A stretch of DNA of 64,000 nt from Chondromyces crocatus (GTDB taxonomy: Bacteria; Myxococcota_A; Polyangia; Polyangiales; Polyangiaceae): the NCBI RefSeq assembly GCF_001189295.1, contig NZ_CP012159.1, positions 3,980,973 through 4,044,972 of the forward strand. The letters run 5' to 3'. This document shows positions 26,006 through 34,507 of the stretch, in pieces (positions within the stretch are counted from its first letter, which is position 1; the number at the start of each line of letters is the position of its first letter). Made by a program: the position numbers and the translations under genes. Below the pieces are notes generated by a model, which saw nothing but the letters and a program-made list of their open reading frames with translations, ran no database searches and was not told the DNA's origin.

Positions 26006-26284
26006 CCGTTCTCAGGAGATATTTGGTGTTCCTGGTCACAGGATGAGGGCCTATGAGATGGGCGCGACACGCAGAGGGTTGGGCCTGGGGTCGAAGGAGG
26101 ACCCGTTGGCAGTACGCGGATGGTGCTCCTCGCTTTGCGCTGCGGTCAGCAGTGAGCTGCGAGCCTCTGACCCTTTCACGAAGGGTTGCCGAGCCGTGCC
26201 GCTCTGTTCTCGACCGTCCTCACGATAGCGCGCTCGGCCGGCACAGCGTGGAGGCCCCAGGTGCTGCGTCGCGATGCTTTGCCA

Positions 26285-27151
26285 TCACTTCCCGAAGAAG
26301 CGGACCAGCTGCTCGACCAGGGCCTCGGGGCGTGACCAGTGCATCATGTGTCCTGCGTCGGGAAGGTCCACGTGCTCGGCGGCGACGAGGCAGGCGGCGC
26401 GCTCGGCTTCGTCGGGGGGACGCCAGCCGGTGGGGCCGCCGGTGACGAGCAGGGTGGGGCAGGTGATGCGGCGCAGGAAGGCGCTGAAGACGTGGGCCGA
26501 GAAGGGCGTCGGCGCGGTGGTGCGGTGCAGCGGATCCCACGCCCAGGTGAGGTTGCCGCGAGCGTCGCGACGGACGAGCTGCTCGGCGTGGATCGCGAGG
26601 ACGTCGCGGGGGATGCTGCCGTGGAAGACGGCGAGACGCTCGACGGCCTGAGCGAGGGAGGCGATCGGGCGCGGGGTGCGGTCGGTGCGGTGGAGATCGC
26701 GGATCCAGGTCTCCATGCGCGTGACGGCCAGCTCGGGTTCGTTGTGGCCGGGGCCGATGCCTTCGAGGAGGGCGAGTCGCTCCACGCGTGCGGGGAACGT
26801 GCCGGTGTAATAGGTCGCGACGGCGCCGCCCATCGAGTGGCCGACGACGCCAAGGCGCGCGGGAGCGAGCTCGTCGACGAGCGCGCTGACGTCGGCCACG
26901 TAGTCGGGGAAGTGGTAGTAGCCGCCAGGGCCGATCCAGCCGCTCTCGCCGAAGCCCCGCTGGTCGGGCACGACGACGTCATGGCCCGCCTGGGCGAGCG
27001 GCGTGGCGATGCGATCCCACGTGGCGCCTGCGTCGAGGAAGCCGTGGAGCAAGAGGAGCGTGAGCCCGCTCGGACGTGCCGACTCGTCGTGGTAGCGGCG
27101 GACGAACAGCCGGAGGCCGCGGATGTCGTGGTGAGAGGAGGTGACGCGCAC
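26285..27151 (-). CDS. Alpha/beta-hydrolase fold protein
   Basis: About 288 residues from a GTG at 27151; the frame stays open upstream to 27421, and no good ribosome site is visible, so the start is uncertain. The oxyanion segment is LLLHGFLDAGATWD. The nucleophile elbow is GHSMGGA (Ser). DQRGFGESG is typical of this fold, and the catalytic His is in DAGHMMHWSRPEAL. With Ser as nucleophile it is an esterase/lipase/C-C-hydrolase type, not a haloalkane dehalogenase or classic Asp epoxide hydrolase. There is no signal peptide, so it should be cytoplasmic. It stands alone between two repeat-rich stretches: the hairpin array at its 3' side and the YhcG-type gene at its 5' side. The substrate cannot be told. 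Confidence 0.88.
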   Translation of the reverse strand: MRVTSSHHDIRGLRLFVRRYHDESARPSGLTLLLLHGFLDAGATWDRIATPLAQAGHDVVVPDQRGFGESGWIGPGGYYHFPDYVADVSALVDELAPARLGVVGHSMGGAVATYYTGTFPARVERLALLEGIGPGHNEPELAVTRMETWIRDLHRTDRTPRPIASLAQAVERLAVFHGSIPRDVLAIHAEQLVRRDARGNLTWAWDPLHRTTAPTPFSAHVFSAFLRRITCPTLLVTGGPTGWRPPDEAERAACLVAAEHVDLPDAGHMMHWSRPEALVEQLVRFFGK

Positions 27152-27384
27152 GGACTGGTCGTAACAGCGGTCGTGGGAGAGCGCGAGGCGCTTGCTGGAG
27201 GGGACCGCGCGCCTCGAGCGGGCGAGGTGAAATGACCTGGAAACGCGCGCGCTCCGGGCGTGGCGTGCTTCTTTCGGTAGGCAGTGGAGAAACGCGGTGA
27301 CCCCTGCCGGAGCGGGAGATGACGTCGACCGTTCTGATCCGCTTGCGAAATCGTGGACATCGCCAGAACCTGTGCTCTCTGCGC

Positions 27385-28782
27385 ATGACGAAGAAGCCCT
27401 CCTCGAAGAAAGGGGTCGCACGCCCTGAGCCCTCGTTGAAGAAAAGGGTCGCGCGGTCGAAGCCCTCGTCGAAGAAAGGAGACGCGCGGTCGAAGCCTTC
27501 GTCGAAGAAAGGAGACGCGCGGTCGAAGCCTTCGTCGAAGAAAGGAGACGCGCGGTCGAAGCCTTCGTCGAAGACAGGGGACGCGGGTCAGAAGCTCGCC
27601 TCGAAGAGAGGGAGCGCGGGTCAGAAGCTCGCCTCGAAGAGAGGGGTCGCGCGCCCTGAGCCCTCGTCGAAGAGAGGTGTCGCGCGTCAGAAGCCCGCCG
27701 CCTTCAAGGCGGCCGCGCTCGCTGCGCCTCGTGCAAAGCCGTCGCTCGTCGAGCGCGAGGACGCGCGCTTCACGGAGGTCATCGCGCTCATCGAGGCCGC
27801 GCGTGGCCGTGCGTACCAAGCCGTCAATGCGGAGCTGGTCTCGCTCTACTGGAAGCTCGGCGAGTATATCAGCCGGAAGATTGCGAGCGCCGAGTGGGGC
27901 GATGGCGTGGTCGACGAACTCGCTTCCTCTCTTGCTCGACGCTTCGCGGGGATTCGAGGCTTCACGCGACGAAATCTCTTCCGTATGCGCCAGTTTTTCG
28001 AGGCGTATCGGGGGCATAAGAAAGTGTCACCGCTGGTGACACAATTGTCGTGGACTCATCACCTCATCATCTTGAGCGAGGCGAGGCCCGTCGAGACCCG
28101 CGAGTTTTACATCCTCGCTGCGATCAAGGAGCGCTGGTCGAAGCGCGAACTGGAGCGCCAGATTCGCTCTGGCGCGGTGCTGCGAAGCTCCTCGCTTTCG
28201 AAGAGAGTCTCACCGGTGGTGACACAGATTCACCCGACGGCGCTCGACGAGTTCAAGAACGCCTACAACTTCGAGTTCCTCGCGCTTCCCGACGTGTACT
28301 CGGAGGCGGACCTCCATGGCGCCTTGCTCCATCGCCTCGGCCGTTTCCTCACCGAGCTGGGTCGTGACTTTTGCTTCGTTGGCTCGCAGTACCCGGTACA
28401 GGTCGGCAACCAGGACTTCGCGATCGATCTCGTTTTCTTCCACCGTGGCCTGCAGTGCCTCGTCGCCATCGAGCTGAAGACCGAGAAGTTCAAGCCTGCC
28501 GACCTGGGGCAGCTCTCGTTCTACGTCGAGGCGCTCGATCGTGACGTGAAGAAGCCTCACGAGCGGCCATCCATCGGCCTGCTGCTCTGCGCGACGAAGG
28601 ATGACGAGGTCGTGGAGTACGCGCTCGCGCGCTCCACATCACCCACGCTCGTCGCCGAGTACCAGACGGTCCTCCCGCCGAAGGAGCTGCTGCGCGCCAA
28701 GCTCCACGAGCTGTACGCGATGCTCACACCAGACGATGACGCCGTCGCTGTGGAGCGCTCGGCCCGAAAGAGACGCCGATGA
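27385..28782 (+). CDS. YhcG/DUF1016-family PD-(D/E)XK nuclease with repeat-rich basic N-terminus
   Basis: 465 residues from the ATG at 27385, which lacks a clear ribosome site; an earlier in-frame start at 27319 is possible. Residues 5-103 are nine 11-residue repeats of the form PSSKKGDARSK, very basic and low complexity. The DUF1016 N-terminal domain follows (NAELVSLYWKLGEYISRKI, FTRRNLFRMRQFFEAY, LSWTHHLIIL). The C-terminal nuclease domain has the Asp of DFAIDLVFFHR and the E-x-K of LVAIELKTEKF, the PD-(D/E)XK signature. It then has QLSFYVEALD and RPSIGLLLC. Family members are often found near restriction-modification or other accessory genes; none is visible here. The basic repeats may act as a nucleic-acid-binding tail. 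Confidence 0.92.
   Translation: MTKKPSSKKGVARPEPSLKKRVARSKPSSKKGDARSKPSSKKGDARSKPSSKKGDARSKPSSKTGDAGQKLASKRGSAGQKLASKRGVARPEPSSKRGVARQKPAAFKAAALAAPRAKPSLVEREDARFTEVIALIEAARGRAYQAVNAELVSLYWKLGEYISRKIASAEWGDGVVDELASSLARRFAGIRGFTRRNLFRMRQFFEAYRGHKKVSPLVTQLSWTHHLIILSEARPVETREFYILAAIKERWSKRELERQIRSGAVLRSSSLSKRVSPVVTQIHPTALDEFKNAYNFEFLALPDVYSEADLHGALLHRLGRFLTELGRDFCFVGSQYPVQVGNQDFAIDLVFFHRGLQCLVAIELKTEKFKPADLGQLSFYVEALDRDVKKPHERPSIGLLLCATKDDEVVEYALARSTSPTLVAEYQTVLPPKELLRAKLHELYAMLTPDDDAVAVERSARKRRR
27397..27693 (+). repeat. In-frame 33-bp tandem repeats (9 units of 11 codons)
   Basis: Nine consecutive 33-bp units encode variants of P/L-S/A-S-K-K/R-G-x-A-x-x-K/E. Three adjacent central units are nearly identical in DNA, which indicates recent copy-number change. 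Unit length is a multiple of three and the frame is kept, unlike the array at 25391-26005. Confidence 0.9.
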
Positions 28783-28940
28783 GCTGAGCTTGAAGGATCG
28801 ATGCGCAACAGGACGAGGGGCAGCGAGCGAGGGACCACGTAGCGTGTGGAGCGCGGCGCTGCCTGGAGTGGCGCGTGAGGCGTTATGTGGCGTGGATCAG
28901 TGAGCGAGGCGCGGCGTTGTGGTGAACGGGGCGCGAGGCG

Positions 28941-29615
28941 TCACTTGGCGGGCGGGGGTGCGGCGGGCGCGGGCGGAGCTGGGGCGGCGCCTTCGGCCGG
29001 AGGGGCAGCGGGCGCAGCGCCAGGGGCGGCGTCGCCGCTCGACGGAGGTGCTGCTGCGCCGGTGAGGGCTGCGGCGTCCTTCAGCACCTCGTTCGCGTGA
29101 ACGCCGGGATCCACTTGCGGGTAGACCTTGGCCACCTTGCCGTCGGGATCGATGAGGAAGGTCACGCGCGAGGCGGTGCCGAGGTTGGTCGGGACGCCGA
29201 AGGCGCGGATCCAGGTCTCGTCGGTGTCGGAGAGGATCGAGAACGGGAGCTTGTTCTCGCGCGCGAACGCTTCGTGCGATTCGCGGCTGTCCGTCGACAC
29301 GCCGAAGACGACGACGTTCGAGGACTTGTACTTATCCCAGACGTCGCGGAAGGCGCAGGCCTCCTCGGTGCAGCCCGGTGTGCCGTCCTTCGGATAGAAG
29401 TAGACCACCACAGCGCGTCCGCGTTGATCCGACAGACGCTGCAGCGCGCCATTCTGATCGGGCGCGAAGAGGTCGGGAGCCGCTGAGCCGACGGGCAAAA
29501 GCCCCTCGCCTCCGTCGGGACGAAGCTGGGCAGAGCTGCACCCGGACGCAGCGACGAGCGCTGGAATGGAGGTGGTGAGAAGCAGAGCCAGGGGGAGCCA
29601 GAGCCGTCGAGCCAT
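28941..29615 (-). CDS. Peroxiredoxin, Bcp/PrxQ type, lipoprotein
   Basis: 224 residues. The N-terminal hydrophobic segment ends in the lipobox VAASGC (lipid Cys26), so the protein should be anchored in the envelope. The AhpC/TSA domain has YPKDGTPGCTEEACAFRD with peroxidatic Cys82 and resolving Cys87 five residues apart, the PrxQ arrangement. FGVSTDSRESHEAFA and TFLIDPDGKV complete the fold. The last 35 residues are an Ala/Pro/Gly-rich tail. It reduces peroxides with thioredoxin-like donors. It is divergent from deoC, with about 160 bp between the starts, and has no operon partner. Confidence 0.95.
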   Translation of the reverse strand: MARRLWLPLALLLTTSIPALVAASGCSSAQLRPDGGEGLLPVGSAAPDLFAPDQNGALQRLSDQRGRAVVVYFYPKDGTPGCTEEACAFRDVWDKYKSSNVVVFGVSTDSRESHEAFARENKLPFSILSDTDETWIRAFGVPTNLGTASRVTFLIDPDGKVAKVYPQVDPGVHANEVLKDAAALTGAAAPPSSGDAAPGAAPAAPPAEGAAPAPPAPAAPPPAK

Positions 29616-29778
29616 CGGCGTGCCACATTAGCACAGAGAACCTGGGATTTTGTGGAGCCACCTTGTGCTCTGGAGGTCCTCCGGGCGGGAGGGAGCCGTC
29701 CAGGTCGGGTCCGTCGTGTCCAGACCGATGGGTTTCCGGTTGCGGGGTACCATCTGCTACCGTGCCGCCTGGAGAGCG

Positions 29779-30756
29779 ATGGCGGCATACGGTAAGGGCA
29801 ATGGTCATGGCGCGGAGCCCCTCCCCCTGGGGGTTCAGGGCGCCTGGGCGACGGGCAGGGCGGCGAAATACCCGGATTTCTCGGCGCCCAGCGTCGACCG
29901 CGTCATGGTCGAGGAGCGCGCGGCGGGCCTGGGCAAGCGGAGCCTGAAGAAGGAGGCGAAGGTCGCCGGGCTCAAGCTGGCCGTGTCCATGATGGATCTC
30001 ACCACCCTGGAGGGGAAGGACTCTTCCGGGAAGGTGCTGCAGCTTTGCCAGAAGGCGATGCACCCGCACGAGCGGGCGGATGTGCCTTCCTGTGCGGCCG
30101 TGTGTGTCTACCCGAAGCTGGTGCCGACGGCGAAGAAGGCGCTCGAAGGGTCGGGGGTGAAGGTGGCGAGCGTGGCCACCGCGTTCCCGAGCGGGCTGTC
30201 GCCGCTGCCGGTGAAGATCGCGGACGTGCGTGAGGCGGTGGCGCTGGGCGCGGACGAGATCGACATGGTCATCGATCGGGGCGCGATGCTCTCGGGCGAG
30301 TACGAGGCGGTGTTCGACGAGATCGCGGCGGTGAAGGAGGCGTGTGGCCCGGCGCATCTCAAGGTGATCCTGGAGACCGGCGAGCTGGGGACCTACGACC
30401 GGGTGCGCAAGGCGAGCCAGATCGCGATGCTCGCGGGGGCGGACTTCATCAAGACGTCGACCGGGAAGGTGACGCCTGCGGCGACGCCGGCGGTGACGCT
30501 GGTGATGCTCGAGGCGATCCGGGACTTCTACTACGCGACGGGGAAGATCATCGGGATGAAGCCGGCTGGAGGGATCCGGACGGCGAAGCAGGCGCTCCAC
30601 TACCTGGTGCTCGTCAAGGAGACGCTCGGGGACGGCTGGCTCACCCCGGATCTGTTCCGGTTCGGCGCGTCGACCTTGCTCAACGACGTGCTGATGCAGC
30701 TCGAGAAGGAGCGGACGGGCGCGTACCAGGGCGGCGATTACTTCAGCAAGGACTGA
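29779..30756 (+). CDS. deoC: Deoxyribose-phosphate aldolase
   Basis: 325 residues from the ATG at 29779, preceded by GGAGAG; the frame is open further up but without a ribosome site. It splits 2-deoxyribose 5-phosphate into glyceraldehyde 3-phosphate and acetaldehyde. The Schiff-base Lys225 is in DFIKTSTGK and the second active-site Lys261 in GMKPAGGIRT; LKVILETGEL and DEIDMVIDRG are family motifs. It is longer than the E. coli enzyme because of an N-terminal extension of about 50 residues. Three bases separate it from the aldehyde dehydrogenase gene, so the acetaldehyde product is probably oxidised by the next protein. Confidence 0.97.
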   Translation: MAAYGKGNGHGAEPLPLGVQGAWATGRAAKYPDFSAPSVDRVMVEERAAGLGKRSLKKEAKVAGLKLAVSMMDLTTLEGKDSSGKVLQLCQKAMHPHERADVPSCAAVCVYPKLVPTAKKALEGSGVKVASVATAFPSGLSPLPVKIADVREAVALGADEIDMVIDRGAMLSGEYEAVFDEIAAVKEACGPAHLKVILETGELGTYDRVRKASQIAMLAGADFIKTSTGKVTPAATPAVTLVMLEAIRDFYYATGKIIGMKPAGGIRTAKQALHYLVLVKETLGDGWLTPDLFRFGASTLLNDVLMQLEKERTGAYQGGDYFSKD

Positions 30757-30759
30757 GTC

Positions 30760-32361
30760 ATGAGCGATGAGAGCAGCACGGCGCGGGCCGCCGAGGCGGG
30801 CGACGCGGGACAGCGTCCTCCGGCGAAGGCGAGCAAGGGGAGCGAAGGTGAAGCGGAGCGAGGTGCAGGGGTGAGCGTCCAGGGTGGGAAGGCCGCCGCG
30901 GCGAAGGCGGCGCTCGCGTTCGGTGAGGCGTGGAATTACGCGCCGTCGATCGAGGCGCGGGATCACTTCACGCTGCAGCCTCGGTACGAGCTGTTCATCG
31001 GTGGGCGCTGGGAGCAGCCGTCGTCGGGGCGCTACTTCGACACGGTGAGCCCCTCGACGGAGGAGAAGCTCGCAGAGGTCGCCGAGGCAGACGAGAAGGA
31101 CGTCGACCGGGCGGTGCAAGCGGCGCGGGTGGGCTACGAGCGCTACTGGTCGAAGCTGCGTCCGCTGGATCGCGGCAAGTACATCTACCGCATCGCGCGG
31201 ATCCTCCAGGAGAAGGCGCGCGAGCTGGCCGTCGTGGAGACGCTCGACGGTGGGAAGCCGATCAAGGAGTCGCGCGACGTGGATCTGCCGCTCGCGGCGG
31301 CGCACTTCTTCTACTACGCGGGCTGGGCGGACAAGCTCGCGCACGCATTCCCGGGGCGGAACCCGCGGCCACTCGGTGTGGCGGGGCAGGTGATCCCGTG
31401 GAACTTCCCGCTGCTCATGGCGGCGTGGAAGCTGGCGCCGGCGCTGGCGGCGGGGAATACGTGCGTGCTGAAGCCGGCGGAGACGACGCCGCTCACGGCG
31501 TTGCTGCTGGCGAAGATCATCGAGGAGGCCGACCTGCCGCCCGGTGTGGTGAACGTGGTGACGGGCGCCGGGGCGACGGGTGCAGCGGTCGTGCAGCACG
31601 CGGGCGTGGACAAGGTGGCGTTCACCGGGTCGACGGAGGTGGGCAAGCGCATCCAGCGTTCGCTCGCGGGCACCGGAAAGAAGCTGACGCTGGAGCTGGG
31701 CGGCAAGGCGGCGAACATCGTGTTCGAAGATGCGCCGCTCGATCAGGCGATCGAGGGGATCATCGGTGCGATCTTCTTCAACCAGGGGCACGTGTGCTGT
31801 GCCGGGTCGCGGCTGCTCGTGGAGGAGAGCATCCACGACGTGCTGGTGCGGAAGCTGAAGGATCGGATGGCGACGATGCGGGTGGGGGATCCGCTCGACA
31901 AGAACACGGATGTGGGGGCGATCAACTCGCGCGCGCAGCTCGAGCGCATCCAGGAGATGGTGGCCTCCGGGGAGCGAGAAGGGGCGACGCGGTACTCATT
32001 GAGCTGTGCGCTGCCCAGCCGTGGGTACTGGTTCGCGCCGACGTTCTTCACGGGCGTGTCGCAGTCGCACCGCATCGCGCGCGAGGAGATCTTCGGGCCG
32101 GTGCTGTCGATCATGACCTTCCGGACGCCGGACGAGGCGGTCGAGAAGGCGAACAACACGATGTACGGGCTGTCGGCAGGGGTGTGGACCGACAAGGGGT
32201 CGAAGAGCTTCTGGGTGGCGCAGCGGCTGCGCGCGGGCGTGGTCTGGGCGAACACGTTCAACAAGTTCGATCCGAGCTCGCCGTTCGGTGGATACAAGGA
32301 GAGCGGCTTCGGCCGTGAGGGTGGGCGGCAAGGGCTGCTCGCTTACCTCGAGGTGGACTGA
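30760..32361 (+). CDS. NAD-dependent aldehyde dehydrogenase
   Basis: 533 residues. Catalytic Glu312 lies in LELGGKAAN and the nucleophile Cys346 in NQGHVCCAGSR. VIPWNFPLLMAAWKLAPALA and FTGSTEVGK are NAD-binding motifs, and EEIFGPVLSIMTF is the usual end segment. The first 60 residues are a charged Ala/Gly/Lys-rich extension not needed for the fold. Placement directly after deoC suggests it oxidises acetaldehyde from deoxyribose breakdown. The TGATG junction couples it to the half-length relative that follows. Confidence 0.96.
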   Translation: MSDESSTARAAEAGDAGQRPPAKASKGSEGEAERGAGVSVQGGKAAAAKAALAFGEAWNYAPSIEARDHFTLQPRYELFIGGRWEQPSSGRYFDTVSPSTEEKLAEVAEADEKDVDRAVQAARVGYERYWSKLRPLDRGKYIYRIARILQEKARELAVVETLDGGKPIKESRDVDLPLAAAHFFYYAGWADKLAHAFPGRNPRPLGVAGQVIPWNFPLLMAAWKLAPALAAGNTCVLKPAETTPLTALLLAKIIEEADLPPGVVNVVTGAGATGAAVVQHAGVDKVAFTGSTEVGKRIQRSLAGTGKKLTLELGGKAANIVFEDAPLDQAIEGIIGAIFFNQGHVCCAGSRLLVEESIHDVLVRKLKDRMATMRVGDPLDKNTDVGAINSRAQLERIQEMVASGEREGATRYSLSCALPSRGYWFAPTFFTGVSQSHRIAREEIFGPVLSIMTFRTPDEAVEKANNTMYGLSAGVWTDKGSKSFWVAQRLRAGVVWANTFNKFDPSSPFGGYKESGFGREGGRQGLLAYLEVD

Positions 32362-33362
32362 TGGCGCGCGGGAGCAAGCAGGACGCAGGACGAGCGGCAG
32401 TCGGCGCGGTCGAGGCCGCAGCGGTGGCCGGTGAAGGGTCGAGCGCAGCAGGAGACGAGGGCGTCGCGGGAGATGTTCGCGTCAGCGTTCGCGTCGGGGT
32501 GCGCAAGGCCTACAAGATGTACGTGGGAGGCGCGTTCGTGCGCTCCGAGTCGGGTCGTTGCACCCAGGTGCCAGAGCATGCGGGCATGACGGGCGAGAAC
32601 CGAGAGAATGTGCCACGCGCGTCGCGCAAGGACGGGCGCGACGCGGTGAAGAGCGCCCACGCGGCGTGGTCGGGCTGGTCGGCGCGGACGGCGTTCAACC
32701 GCGGGCAGATCCTGTACCGGCTCGCGGAGATGCTCGATGCGCGGCAGTCGGAGCTTTCGAGTTCGCTGGAGCGCAGCGGGCTGTCCGCGCAGATGGCGCG
32801 GCGCGAGGTGGAGGCGACGGTGGATCGCGCCATCGCTTACGCTGGGTGGACGGACAAGTACCAGAGCCTCTTCGCAAGCTTGAACCCGGTTGCGGGGCCG
32901 CACTTCGACTTCACGGTGCCGGAGTCGGTTGGGGTGGTGGTGATCGCGGCGCCGGCGCGGCCCGCGCTGCTCGGGCTGGCGGGTGCAATCTTGCCGGTGA
33001 TCGCGGCAGGGAACACGTGCATCGTGCTGGCGAGCGAGCAGGATCCGCGAACGGCGATCGTGTTCGCGGAGGCGCTGGCGACGAGCGACCTGCCAGGAGG
33101 GGTGGTGAACATCCTCACGGGGCGCGTCGCGGAGGTGCTGCCGCATCTCGCGCGTCACCAGGAGGTGGCGGCGCTGGATCTGCATGGCCTCGATGCGGCG
33201 CTGCGGAAGAGCGTCGAGGAGGACGCGGCGGGGAGCGTGAAGCGCGTGCATGCGCGGGCGATCGCCGAGGAGAGCTGGTTCGATGCGGTGGCGACCGAGT
33301 CGCCGCGGTGGATCGAGCGCTTCGTGGAGCTGAAGACGATCTGGCATCCGGCCGGGCAGTAG
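32361..33362 (+). CDS. Half-length aldehyde dehydrogenase homologue without catalytic domain
   Basis: 333 residues. The N-terminal 45 residues are an Ala/Gly/Val-rich extension. The rest matches the NAD-binding half of ALDHs: KMYVGGAFVRSESG, AHAAWSGWSARTAFNRGQIL, then VVVIAAPARPALLGLAGAI and NTCIVLASEQDPRTA. It stops shortly after LPGGVVNILTG and an altered tail. The LELGGK glutamate and the catalytic cysteine segment are absent, so it should not be an active dehydrogenase alone. There is no frameshift remnant downstream. It is translationally coupled to the complete enzyme. A structural or regulatory partner of that enzyme is the simplest reading. Confidence 0.88.
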   Translation: MARGSKQDAGRAAVGAVEAAAVAGEGSSAAGDEGVAGDVRVSVRVGVRKAYKMYVGGAFVRSESGRCTQVPEHAGMTGENRENVPRASRKDGRDAVKSAHAAWSGWSARTAFNRGQILYRLAEMLDARQSELSSSLERSGLSAQMARREVEATVDRAIAYAGWTDKYQSLFASLNPVAGPHFDFTVPESVGVVVIAAPARPALLGLAGAILPVIAAGNTCIVLASEQDPRTAIVFAEALATSDLPGGVVNILTGRVAEVLPHLARHQEVAALDLHGLDAALRKSVEEDAAGSVKRVHARAIAEESWFDAVATESPRWIERFVELKTIWHPAGQ

Positions 33363-33379
33363 GCCGGGTCTTCGGTGGA

Positions 33380-33412
33380 GGCGGCTTCCTGCCTGAGGGG
33401 AACGAAGCCGCC
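33380..33412. terminator. Hairpin between convergent ALDH and fmt genes
   Basis: A perfect 9-bp stem, GGCGGCTTC (33380-33388) with GAAGCCGCC (33404-33412), encloses a 15-nt loop. It sits between two convergent stops. No T-tract follows on either strand, so it is a terminator candidate only. Confidence 0.45.
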
Positions 33413-33477
33413 GCGACGCTGATGCGGGGCAGTGGGGTCGGGCCGCAGGACTCGTTGCATCGTGTCCGGCGAGGGCT

Positions 33478-34425
33478 TCAGCCTCCGAGGCGCTGCCCCT
33501 GTCGGAGGGCACGGCCGGTGACCAGCTCGGGGGCGGTGAGTGGCTTCCGTCCTTCGAGCTGCGCGCGCAGGATGGCGATCTCGCCGATGCCGCAGGCGAC
33601 GCGGATCCCGGTGCGATCGGCGGTGAGCACCGTGCCCGGGGTTCGTTGGTCGTCGGTTCCCGAGGGGGTCTGCTCGGTGGGGACGCGGCTCGAGAGCACC
33701 TTGAGGAGCTTGCCTTCGGCGGTGGTGAAGGCGCCTGGCCACGAGGTCATGCCGCGGATGTGGTCGTGGACTTCGCGGGCGGGCTTGTCCCAGGGGATCC
33801 TGCCGTCCTCTTTCTTGAGGATCGGGGCCATCGTGGCGGCGGCATGATCTTGCGGGGTGAGGTCGAGTTCTCCACGCACGGCGCGCGGGAGGTCGTCGCA
33901 CACGACGTCCGCGGCGAGGGCTGCGAGCCGCACGGCGAGTTCGTCGGCGGTCTCGTCCTCACCGAGGGGGGTGCGGCGGATGGTGTAGACTGCGCCGGTG
34001 TCCATGCCTTCGTCCATCTGCATGAGCGAGATACCCGTCTCGCGCTGACCGTGGACCACCGCCCAGGTGATGGGGGCCGCGCCTCGGTAGTCGGGGAGGA
34101 TCGAGGCGTGCAGGTTCATGCAGCCGCGCCGAGGGGCTTCGAGCACGGCGGGGGGGAGGATGCGCCCGTAAGCGATGACGAGTCCGACGTCCGCCTGGAG
34201 GTCGCGGAGGGTGCTGGCGAACTCCGGCGTGCGGACCTTGGAGGGCTGCATGATGTTCAAGCCGAGCTCCTGGGCACGTCGCTTGACCGGTGGGGCCTTG
34301 GTCTCGAGGCCTCGTCCCGCGGGGCGGTCCGGCTGGCAGACGACGCCCACGACGTCCGCGATCTGCGTCAGCGCATCGAGGGAGGGGACGGCGATCTCGG
34401 GGGTTCCGAAGAAGATGGCGCGCAC
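33478..34425 (-). CDS. fmt: Methionyl-tRNA formyltransferase
   Basis: 315 residues from a GTG start. The N-terminal formyltransferase domain begins IFFGTPEIAVPSL, has CQPDRPAGRG, and carries the catalytic Asn-His-Asp set in CMNLHASILPDYRGAAPI and the SLMQMDEGMDTG motif. The C-terminal tRNA-binding domain begins near residue 208 (DGRIPWDKPAREVHD, GAFTT). It formylates the initiator Met-tRNA with 10-formyl-tetrahydrofolate. A def gene, the common partner, is not adjacent. Confidence 0.97.
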   Translation of the reverse strand: MRAIFFGTPEIAVPSLDALTQIADVVGVVCQPDRPAGRGLETKAPPVKRRAQELGLNIMQPSKVRTPEFASTLRDLQADVGLVIAYGRILPPAVLEAPRRGCMNLHASILPDYRGAAPITWAVVHGQRETGISLMQMDEGMDTGAVYTIRRTPLGEDETADELAVRLAALAADVVCDDLPRAVRGELDLTPQDHAAATMAPILKKEDGRIPWDKPAREVHDHIRGMTSWPGAFTTAEGKLLKVLSSRVPTEQTPSGTDDQRTPGTVLTADRTGIRVACGIGEIAILRAQLEGRKPLTAPELVTGRALRQGQRLGG

Positions 34426-34507
34426 GGCCCGGCTTGTAGCAGACCTGGCGGCGTGGGGCGCGGTCGAGGCGGGCCCTCGTGGCTGCGTGCTTCGACCCGT
34501 CAGGGCT

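Noticed and set aside
24641-26070. Long frames on both strands through the repeat array
   Set aside because: They exist because no repeat unit contains a stop in any frame. Unit lengths of 20, 21 and 22 bp shift the frame from copy to copy, so no consistent protein repeat is encoded.
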